Shown one piece after another: positions 32,038-40,845 of a stretch of DNA of 64,000 bases. Every line of letters starts with the position of its first letter. The stretch's first letter is position 1. This DNA comes from Porpolomopsis calyptriformis (taxonomy: Eukaryota; Basidiomycota; Agaricomycetes; Agaricales; Hygrophoraceae), in assembly GCA_951640195.1 (NCBI GenBank), contig OX621168.1:1922001-1986000 (forward strand). The letters are read 5' to 3'. The notes under the pieces are model-generated. The model did not search any database, was not told the origin of the DNA, and saw nothing but the letters and a program-made list of their open reading frames with translations. A program made the position numbers and the translations under genes.

Positions 32038-33003
32038 GACCTGGAAAAAAGAAGAACCGCAATCCGCTTTAACAAGCTCAGTACAAACAACCCGGTCATA
32101 CAGTGCCTCGACAACTCGTGGCGTGCAGGAGTCCCCCCCTCAGCCCCACCACCAATACAGTGGAACCATGCCCATCACCCAAAGAAAAAACCCCCCCAAC
32201 TACAACAAGTTGCACACCTTACGAGCAGCAACAACGAACGACTCTTCCCATTCCTACTTCCCCCATGGCGCCGCCTACAGTCAGACTTTGGCCAACACCT
32301 ACAGGTCTCAGGAGAAAACCTGGCGAAAGGCAAGAGAGCCGCAACAAGAGAATATATTCAGCAGACCGACAAACTAGCCAGACACCCATCAAACCTAGTT
32401 GTATACACAGATGGATCGCTAAGACTCATACACCAAGTCAGACGTGTGGGCGCAGGAGTAGCCATCTACCACAAAGGACAAGAGATATGCACCCGAAGCA
32501 TAGGACTAGGATCCAATGCAGAAGTCTACGACGCTGAACTGAGCGCGCTCATGCTAGGCGCAAAAATGGCGATCAGAATAGCGGCCACCGACCCAATCAT
32601 CACAAACCTCCACTTCTATGCCGACAACTCATCTGCCATCCAATCCATCCTCAACCCCACACCCAGCCCCAGCCAATTAACGGCATACACCTTCTACCAA
32701 GACATAACACACTTCCTCGACACCAACCCAACTCACTCCGTATCACTCAAATGGACCCCAAGCCATAGCAATATTACTGGCAACGAGAAGGCCGACCAAC
32801 TTGCCAAGGAGGGTGCCAACTTAGAGAGTGCCCTGCCAACAACCGGCACATACTCAAATGCACGTAGACGCGCCAAGGAGAGACTACAAAAGGACTGGAT
32901 CGGCCTATGGAAATCAACCCCACGAACCGGCTGCTTTGCCCCAGCCAACCGCTTTGAACCAACAACCAAACCATCCAAACGACTTGTACAGCTACAACAA
33001 AAG
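32038..33003 (+). CDS. LINE ORF2 part 2: RNase H region
   Basis: Resumes ORF2 in frame after element A: HLTL at 17856 joins to DLEKRRTAIRFNKLSTNN. RNase H residues are visible: LVVYTDGSLRLI (Asp), YDAELSALMLGAKMA (Glu), LHFYADNSSAI (Asp), and WTPSHSNITGNEKADQLAKE (His and Asp). It ends at LVQLQQK where the solo LTR enters. On its own it begins in the LTR of A (MKIYVRD...), so the present frame is a chimera. Confidence 0.9.
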
Positions 33004-33426
33004 TGTCACGGACGTAAATTTTCATTTCCTCTCTATGTTAGTCATCAGTACTTAGTCGGACAGGTCTTATCTCCACTTGGGATTCCCCAGGGATTCCCCA
33101 CGATTCCTTATCTTTTCATATATCCTAGATAGGACCCACTTCATTTCCGACGATTATGTTTCACCCTTTCACATGCTCCGAGTCTCTTATCATGCCTATC
33201 TTTACTCGTCGCATGTATTCCGCATGTATTCCTCATGTATTCCCCGTGTTTACACTGACTCATCCGCAGTAGCGTAGTCAGTATATAAACCCCTAGTTAG
33301 TCGTACTCAGACTTTAAGTCTGATTCCTCGTTAGCCACCCCAATAACTAGGACTCGAGATATCATCATCGTCTAGGGACAGAGCTCTCCGAAGTAAAACC
33401 ATCTCATCAGCAACCAGTTTATAACA
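33004..33426 (+). repeat. Solo LTR of the element A family
   Basis: Reads TGTCACGG...TTATAACA on the plus strand, i.e. opposite in orientation to A, and is flanked by AAAAG on both sides (32999-33003 and 33427-33431). It has many differences from the LTRs of A, including three ATGTATTCC units where A has one, so it is an older insertion that has lost its body by LTR recombination. It retains TATATAAAC-like and AAGTCTGATTC motifs. Confidence 0.92.
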
Positions 33427-33431
33427 AAAAG

Positions 33432-33812
33432 AGGGAACTCTTTGGACGTGTTACGCAATGCCGCACAGGCCATGGATACACAGGAGAATACTACTCAAGA
33501 TTCGTACCGACAGAGGACACCAAATGCCCCTGCGGGGAACCTCTACAAACGCGAGAACACATTATACGTGACTGCCCTCAATACGACAACCACCGCGACC
33601 TACTACGGAAAGCATCAAGAAACATCTCACTGCCCGAGATTGTGGGGACAATCAAAGGCGTAGATGCCCTCATCACATTCGTACTCAAATCCAGAGCATT
33701 CACCAAATCAGGCAAACTATACGCCAAACCTAAACCCCCCACCTTCGATGAGGAGCCCATAGTTACGGTTCAACTGGACGACAACGAAGGAAACCTGACC
33801 CAAGAAGACTAG
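33432..33812 (+). CDS. LINE ORF2 part 3: C-terminal Cys/His motif
   Basis: Final 126 codons of ORF2, continuing in frame from 33003 (K then RELFGRVTQCRTGHGYTGEY). It contains CPCGEPLQTREHIIRDC, the C-x-C-x7-H-x4-C-type motif found near the end of many LINE ORF2 proteins, and ends DDNEGNLTQED. Together with the two upstream parts it makes a 1364-aa ORF2. Confidence 0.9.
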   Translation, partial: RELFGRVTQCRTGHGYTGEYYSRFVPTEDTKCPCGEPLQTREHIIRDCPQYDNHRDLLRKASRNISLPEIVGTIKGVDALITFVLKSRAFTKSGKLYAKPKPPTFDEEPIVTVQLDDNEGNLTQED

Positions 33813-34063
33813 GTCAATGGTTAGGAACACGGCGCTAGGATCCCATATTCTCTTAAATACCGAAAACAGTGCCAATCGTGCACAACAAGACACCCCCGAC
33901 GTAACCCAAAACTCATGAAACTCACTGTGTCACCCAAAGCCCTGGGGCCTAACCCCCCACACGCCCACGACCAAAGCAGCAGGGTTAGCTACAAGTATTA
34001 TAGAGTTAACCACCGCGTCTTAGCACATTTGTTTGCTTGTTGCGGTATATAAATGCTGAATAC

Positions 34064-34091
<28 letters not shown>
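33813..34091 (+). other. LINE 3' UTR and poly-A
   Basis: Non-coding 3' end of the LINE, finishing in 28 A residues at 34064-34091, then the second copy of GTTGATCACGT. Confidence 0.85.
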
Positions 34092-34094
<3 letters not shown>

Positions 34095-34128
34095 GATCAC
34101 GTGTCTGTCTAATCCCACCGCTGAAAGA

Positions 34129-36026
34129 ATGGCCAGCGCTCGTCCCATGCTTGGTGCCCAAAATGTTAGCATTAACAACAGCGAGAATATCGTTGGCGGA
34201 AATCAGTTGAATATCGGCTCTAGTTGCGATGATGGCAAGTTATCAAACTTCAATTCACAAACCCAAGAATTAAATGATAAGACTCAGAGCGTCGCGACAT
34301 CGCACTGTGGCTATCTCCTCTCAATTTCAAGGCGTCACAGAGCCAATTTCTACAGATCCATGAAAAGGGAACAGGCAAATGGCTGCTTGAATCCTCAACA
34401 TTTGTGGATTGGCGTGATGGAACGCCGAAGACATTGTGGTGTCCTGGAAATCGTGAGATTTATCTACTTGCATGACTCTGACTTGATTGATTATTTTTTA
34501 TCCAGCTGGTGCTGGAAAAACAATCCTTGTGTGCGTAATAGTATTTTTAACATCGCTTGTTGATTCGAGACTAATTGCAGCTTCCATCTAGATCGGTGGT
34601 TGTAGACCATCTCCAGACATTCTTCAAAGACAGCAATGTTGGGATAGCATGCATATACTGCAACTACAAAGAACAGACCACGCAGACAGTTACCAACCTT
34701 GTTGCAAGTCTACTCAAGCAGTTCGTCCAAGATCGTCCATCCATATCTGACGATATCAAGTCATTCCATGGTCGTCACAAAGTTCGAAGTACTTCGCCCA
34801 CGCTTGATGAACTTATCAATGTGTTGGAGCCAGAAATCAAGACATATATTAAAGTATTCATTGTCATGGATGTTTTGGATGAATGTTCCAACGGTGACGA
34901 GTCTCGGATAAAACTACTAAAGCTCTTCGGTCTTTCTCCGGATCTGTCAACCTGATGGTGACGTCGTGCAACCTTCCTTCCATCGAACAACACCTTTGCG
35001 GTGCGCGGCGGGTCCATATTCGCGCCACTGATGAAGATATAATGAAATATGTCTAAAATCAACTTGCTGATTTTCTGGATCTTGATGATCTGCAAGCCAT
35101 TGCATCAAAACGAATTGTTGACAGTGCCAAGGGCATGTGAGCATCTTTAATAATGGTTCGCACTTGACTTTCTGGCAAGGTTTGTACTAACGCGCTTGCA
35201 TCTAAATGCACTTCTAAACCAGGACAACGAAGAAGTTGTACTTCATGCCCTGGATAACCTTCCGAACGAGATAGACAAAATTTATGATGAAGCTATGGAA
35301 CCGATCGAACAACAAACGAACACAAGAGACCTAGCGATGCGAGTTCTGTCATGGATCGTATATGCGACCTGGCCACTGTCTATTGAAGAACTTCGACATG
35401 CTCTTGCTGTTTCACCCAAGACGACGGAGATGAATGATCGAGCACTCGTCTTCAAAACAAAACTGACTTCTGTGTGTGCGGGACTGGTTGTGATCGACGA
35501 GCAAGAGAATGTTGTACGCCTCGCTCGTGAGTAAAACAACGATTGGTCTCATAATTTGTTTAATATGAATTATACACAGACTACACAACTCAGCAATATT
35601 TCGAGAATCGACGGGAATCTCGCTTTCAGAATGCCGAGGCCACTATTGCGACAACATGTCTCACCTATCTTTCGTTCGACGTATTTGGGTATGGCTACTG
35701 CAGTAAAGATTCCGATTTCGAATCCCTCTTGAAAGACAACCCTCTTCTTGACTATGCAGCGGAACTGGGGTCATCACGTTCGTCGACACCAAAAGAGCAT
35801 CATGAACTTGGCAATGGGTTTCCTCGGGGGTGGATCTAATGTTGCATGCGCTAGTCAAGTCATGCGGGGCCTGTCGAATGTTGGTACGGTTACAGCCAAT
35901 ATTTTGCGAGGGATTTTTCAAGCGTGCATATTCCCGCTTACTGGGGCTTGGAGGAGATTGTCCGCGCCCAGCTTGACAGTGAAGTAGATCCAAACAAGGC
36001 GGAAATCCTGCCATCTGGTATCTTCA
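34129..36026 (+). pseudogene. Broken NACHT NLR, ankyrin-type, truncated at its 3' end
   Basis: Starts MASARPMLGAQNVSINNSEN. Splicing gives RRDIALWLSPLNF, then GNPGAGKTILV (Walker A), VVDHLQTFFKDSNVGIACIY, VFIVMDVLDECSNGDESR (Walker B; VIDALDE-like), a winged-helix-like region (WPLSIEELRHALAVSP) and LAHYTTQQYFENR. The end (AYWGLEEIVRAQLDSEVDPN) looks like the entry to ankyrin repeats. Defects: a frameshift near 34930, a TAA at about 35055 where Gln is expected, a second frameshift near 35760, and loss of everything after about 36010. The first intron (from about 34233) has a GC donor. STAND NTPases of this kind act in fungal non-self recognition; this copy cannot. Confidence 0.8.
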
Positions 36027-36171
36027 TTAAGCGTGCAAAATACATGAGCGGAAGAAGGAACATAGTCTAGCGGGACACTTAGACCGAGAGACATCAATCC
36101 TTGGTCGGGGCACGTGTAAGCAGCTGTGGGCGCTTATCCCGAATATTTCGGATTGAACCTCAACTCTCACC

Positions 36172-39044
36172 ATGACAAGCAATCCATTTGGCTTTACAAT
36201 GTTCAGCAGCGACACCGTCGATGCGAGTCACAGCGTTTTGACCTCCATCGGAGGTGATCAACACAATAATCAATACAACAACATCGCTGTTGTCTATCCC
36301 TATCCAGGTCAGTGGAACCTGCTACGTGCTTCAAGGATATGTCCTTTATGCACGATCAATTACAATCGTTGACATGTTGTCTTTCATGCTAATGTTTCTT
36401 ATGCATCCTAGACTCAGGCTCACAATTGCCACAATCCGTCATCGATGCTCCCATTGATCTTCTATCTGTTAATTTTACCGGCAGGGCAAAAGAACTAAAC
36501 TTTCTAAAGGAGATCTTCAATATGATTCTAAGCGATATTCCGATCCGTTGCGCCATCCATGGAATGCCTGGTCTCGGAAAGACCCAATTAATATTGCGTT
36601 ATGCCAAGATGGCATTCGAAAGCAGTCGGTACTCGTATGTGTTCTGGATATCGGCCACCAGTGTCGACAAGTTATACCAAGGACTCACGAAGATCCTTGA
36701 TCTCGTTGGCCATCGTAGTCGTTATCTTCAGGAGCAACAGGCAAAACTGACGTCAGCGCGGTTATGGTTAGAAGAACCTCACGAGAGGGATGGCGTGAAC
36801 TGGCTTCTTGTACTGGACAATGTTGACAGAAGTACTCTTGGCTTCCTTCGCGAGCATCTCCCTCGGAAGAACTCCAAAGGAAACATTCTTTTCACCACGC
36901 GGACTGCAGATGTTGCTGAGGTATTGGTGAATGTAGGAGGCGAACGATATCAGACGCTCGAACTTGGGGCTTTAGAACTGCGGGAAACCACCAATCTTCT
37001 GTTGTCAGATGCAGGTATCGATCCGACGATCGTAACGTCTGGTATGATACAACAAGCCGAAGAACTGATTAGATCTGTTGGTCGTTTGACTCTGGCTGTT
37101 GTCCAAGCCGCGTCATTTATGAAGCAAACTCACACGTCTCTTGATACTATGCTTGACTTGTATAAGAACGAACAAAAGATAGAAGTGAGTTGACATTTCC
37201 AATATGATTTACTTCAATTCTGGGGTGCTCATCTCTATGGACAGGTGATTCGTTGGGAGAACGATCTGACCGGTTACGAACAGCGATCGGTGGCCAAGGC
37301 ATTCACAAGCCAATTTGATCAATTGAATGAAGAATCGTACGATGTTAGCAATCTCATGAAAATGCTTTCATTCCTTGACCAGGAAAACATACCAGTGAAG
37401 ATGGTAGTCGATGGAGCCAATGCGTGGTTGAAATCGCAGCGTCGACCGCCCGGTGTCCCATCTCCAATCGAACCGACTTCTTGTGTATCCTCGCAGTTCC
37501 ACTCATTACTTACCCTAATCGTCTCGCAAATCAAGTTCAAAGTCGCGTTACAAAAGCTCCAGAGGTTGTCTCTGGTCGAACACCTATCAAGTACCGGAGA
37601 ACCGTCGTTGCGAATCCACGATTTGGTTCAATTCCTTATGCAGGAGGTCGCTAAACAACAAGAAACATACCGAGACTGGCTCGAGTTATCGATATCGCTT
37701 CTCTGTGGCGCGTTTCAACAAGTTTTACATCCAGACTACCCTCAGTGGTGGGCTGAATGTGAAAAGTTCATGCCACATATTCAATGCTTGAATCTGAAAT
37801 GGAAAGATATCGATCGCCCAAATCTCGAATTAACTCGGGCCAATGACCGAATTGCGATGTATTTGAACAGCCGAGGAAGATACGGTGAAGCGGAGTCGCT
37901 ATGCCAGCATGTGCTTGAAATGAGTGAGAGGAAGTTAGGTGTTGATCACCTCGATACCCTGGCAATAGTGCACCGCTTTTCGGAAGTTTATCAGTTTCAA
38001 TACCGATATAGCGAAGCTGAGGTGCTCATCCAGCGAGCCTTGGCGGGTAGGGTGAAACAGTTAGTGGCTGGTCACCCAGATATCCTCTCATCGATGACTC
38101 ATCTGGGTGCTCTTTATGGGTGGTGGGGACGATATCATGAGGCGGAGGTACTGCTCAAGGAGGCCTTAGCTGGTAGAGAGCAGCAGTTTGGAGCCGACCA
38201 CTTGGACACCCTCTTATCGATGCATAATCTTGCGCTGATTTATGATTTCCAAACACGCTATGATGATGCCGAGGCACTTTATACGCGGGCCTTGGCGGGA
38301 AGAGAGGACCAACTAGGGACGGATCATCCTGATACATTGACGACGATGAACAACCTTGCTTGTCTCTATCAATTGCAAGGGCGGTATGATGAAGCTGAAG
38401 CACTGTGTGAGCGAACTCTATTGGGTAAAGAAAAGACTCTGGGAGCCGATCATCCTGATACATTGAAGACGATGTATAACCTTGCTTCTCTCTATGAATC
38501 ACAGAAGCGGTATGAGGAAGCCGAGTCACTTGGTCATCGCACGCTGATGGGCATGGTGATGGTTCTTGGGGCTGATCATCCCTCCACACTTTCATCAATG
38601 CATATTCTCGCCCTTACTTACAAGGAACAAGGACGATACGATGAAGCTGAAGCAATGTACAAACAAGCTTTGGCGGGCCAAAAAAAGATTCTGGGAGCCG
38701 ATCATCCTAAGACATTGACCACGGTGTACAATCTCGCTCATCTTTATGAATCACAAAAGTCGTATGACGAAGCTGAAGGGTTATACAAAACGGTCCTAGC
38801 AGGAGAGGAGAAGAGCTTAGGACCTGAGCATCCCACTACGCTGATCACGGTGCATCAGTTGGGTTACTTTTACCTGTTGCAGAGACGATTTGATGAGGCG
38901 GAGGGTCTCTTGAAGCGGGCCTTGGTGGGCCGAAAAATGCGGCTAGGGGTCGATCACGATGACACATTGAGAACAGCAAGGGTCCTCGCAGATCTCTATC
39001 GGTCTCAAGGTCGGAATAGGGAGGCGAATGCACTTTTCGAGTAA
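36172..39044 (+). CDS. NB-ARC/TPR NLR protein, copy 1 (nine full TPR units)
   Basis: Exons 36172-36307, 36412-37184 and 37245-39044. A short N-terminal exon (SVLTSIGGDQHNNQYNN) has no known effector domain. The NB-ARC domain shows VNFTGRAKELNFLKEIF, CAIHGMPGLGKTQLIL (Walker A), WLLVLDNVDRSTLGFL (Walker B) and GNILFTTRTADVAEVL (sensor). A winged-helix-like middle follows. The C-terminus has nine 42-residue TPRs of kinesin-light-chain type (RYDEAEALYTRALAGRE, then HPDTLTTMNNLA), highly alike, plus a partial tenth unit ending EANALFE. By analogy with fungal NLRs, ligand binding by the TPRs would release nucleotide-dependent oligomerisation in the cytosol. The 60-nt second intron contains an in-frame TGA. 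Intact as far as can be seen. Confidence 0.88.
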
Positions 39045-39428
39045 CTGGCCCCTATACCAGCGAGAAAAGAGTATTGGATACACATGGAACATGATGTATG
39101 CCTTCCCTGTAGCGTGTTTACAAGAGAAACTGATGATTGTTACATTGTCGGACTAGCACCATGTGGAGAAGTGAAATGTGGGGCCCTTCGTTTGACGGCT
39201 AAATGGAAGACGTGTGTACTGTAGTAAAGAATTGAGGTTCTGATATCGATTCGGGTGGTCTTCGTCTCTGCTTCCTCCACGCTTCCGAGGACCAAACTCG
39301 GGGGACAGCTGGACGCTGTTAAAAGTGGTTCTGAAAAACGGTGCCACGTTGCGAGAGATCTAGCAAACTACCAATCTAATCGGTTGTCCACCGTAAGTGT
39401 TACACCATTTGGGACTGTTGCGATGGCT

Positions 39429-39830
39429 CTATCGTTGCCTGTGAGCTCTCCGACTGTCGGCTAAAGAAAATGTTGTTAGTAAGCTTAAAATAATACAAAT
39501 TAAAAGACTCGCCCTTGGATTTCGCCTTCTTCGGTGGACCCTTTCCTCTCCTCTTTCTGTCCTCCACATCTGCCAACCTTTGTTGTTCAACTGTGTCAAT
39601 TAATCCTAACTCGGGATAATTTCTGTAAAATTGATTCCTTTCGGGTAATATTTGACCATAGAAGGACCACGAAATCGAACGCGGAGGTATTTTGCACCTG
39701 CTCGGATACTGGTGGGATTGTATGATGTTTGGAAGATAGAGCATCGAAGAGGATGGAGAGCTTCAGAAATGAAGATGATATAATCGCCATGCTATGAGGT
39801 TCATCCAAGAGGCTAATGGCTTCCAAAAAT
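39429..39830 (-). pseudogene. mS33 (Rsm27) pseudogene
   Basis: A degraded copy of the gene at 54557-54923. Blocks KYLRVRFRGPSMVKYYPKG and YPELGLIDTVEQQRLADVED are recognisable, as are the intron and the terminal exon ADSRRAHRQR. A 10-nt deletion between the codons for EII and YPELG and a further 1-nt loss near the start break the frame. Confidence 0.8.
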
Positions 39831-39891
39831 AACAAGGCCAAACACTGCAAATCGACTCCATGTCTTCTGCATTCCATATTAGACTTGAGAG

Positions 39892-40370
39892 ATGCAGCCT
39901 ATCACACTTTGGACGTGCTTTCCCTGCCGGCTGTCTCTTTTCCCACCTGGACATGGTGAAATCTGGCTCAGTTATAATGGTCAATATCACTCTCACATAT
40001 CGTATCGGTCTCCATCCAGCTAGCCTTGCTCTCTCTGGCTCTTTGTGAAGCTCTGGCTGCTCCGCTCCGTCTTATAGAGCACGTTTATATCTCTGAACCA
40101 CTCCATGGATTGGTCGACGTCTTCCATGCACTACCCCCGCGAACATTGCTGTGATGTCCACTTGTATGTTGCGAACATATTGGTTCGAAGATCCCAGTTG
40201 TCTTCAAAGAAATTCCGATTTGTCGAAATGACTGCGATGGACCTAACACTAGAAGAACACCAATTGCACAGTTGGATCTGCTTTGTTTGAAAGTTGCCGG
40301 AGAGTTTATTCGGATGTCAAGCATTCGATGAGAGTTGTTCTGGTCCAGGTTCTACTTGCATGTGAGCTAC
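39892..40370 (+). pseudogene. SUV3 relic lacking the helicase core
   Basis: 39892 onward matches the first roughly 50 codons of SUV3 (WTCFPCRLSLFPPG). At about 40030 it jumps to sequence matching codons of the C-terminal region near 52770 (EALAAPL..IEHVYIS) and continues to about 40370. The part equivalent to 54350-52770, which holds both RecA-like lobes, is deleted. Numerous indels are present. Confidence 0.75.
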
Positions 40371-40845
40371 CGTGTCTGCAAGTCCTCGCAAAGTCCAATG
40401 GTTACACAAATCGCCTTGCACTCTTGTGTTGCAAGTATGATCTGTCTTCGCAGTGATAGAGCCGCAAAAAGAAACAATCTTACCAGCACCGATTCCTGCT
40501 TGAACTTATCTACTTTACCTCCAGAACCCTTCCCCTCAATTGACAGACGATCAGGAACCTGCTATTTGCAACACGTGCTTCATTTCGATCGTGTTTGAAG
40601 GTTTGACACGAACCATTAAACAAGGTAGAGTAACATCGCGTATGGTATATGATATACCCTCACACTAATCCATCGATGAATCAATGGTTATCTGTCCAAA
40701 CTGCTCGATATTTTCTGCCGCAAGCATTTAATTATATTTAAATTCGGGTTTTGCCGGTTTCCTCCATATGCTTATATAAGCCATCTATCTCTCCAAAAAA
40801 AAAAAAAATCATTTCAGATAACTCTCTTCAGCAACATCAGAGAAA
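40371..40845. other. Intergenic, CIN1-type gene promoter
   Basis: AT-rich spacer between the SUV3 relic and the intersectin-like gene. It contains a TATATAAG box at 40773-40780, about 70 bp before the ATG, then a short A run. No gene seen. Confidence 0.5.
40773..40780 (+). promoter_or_regulatory. TATA box of the intersectin-like gene
   Basis: TATATAAG, inside the palindromic CTTATATAAG, about 66 bp upstream of the ATG at 40846. Confidence 0.6.

Larger units (their letters stand above)
13139..34091 (+). mobile_element. Non-LTR retrotransposon (LINE, Tad1/I-like) split by later insertions
   Basis: Bounded by an 11-bp target duplication and ending in a 28-nt poly-A (34064-34091). LINE sequence occupies 13139-17856, 32038-33003 and 33432-34091, about 6.3 kb in total; the rest is LTR element A and a solo LTR. 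It encodes a CCHC nucleic-acid-binding ORF1 and an ORF2 with apurinic-type endonuclease, reverse transcriptase, RNase H and a terminal Cys/His motif, the architecture of the Tad1 and I/R1 groups. Clade placement is by domain content only. The long leader before ORF1 is about 100 nt. Confidence 0.93.
36027..40370 (+). repeat. Left arm of inverted segmental duplication
   Basis: Matches the reverse complement of about 52400-58112. Corresponding pieces in order: an upstream block around TTAAGCGTGCAAAATA (36027 vs 58112), the NLR, the mS33 gene, the SUV3 5' end and part of the SUV3 3' end. The arm starts exactly where the NACHT relic ends. Confidence 0.85.

Noticed and set aside
33077..33277. 66-codon ORF in the solo LTR
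   Set aside because: Lies wholly in LTR sequence and is not conserved in the LTRs of element A.
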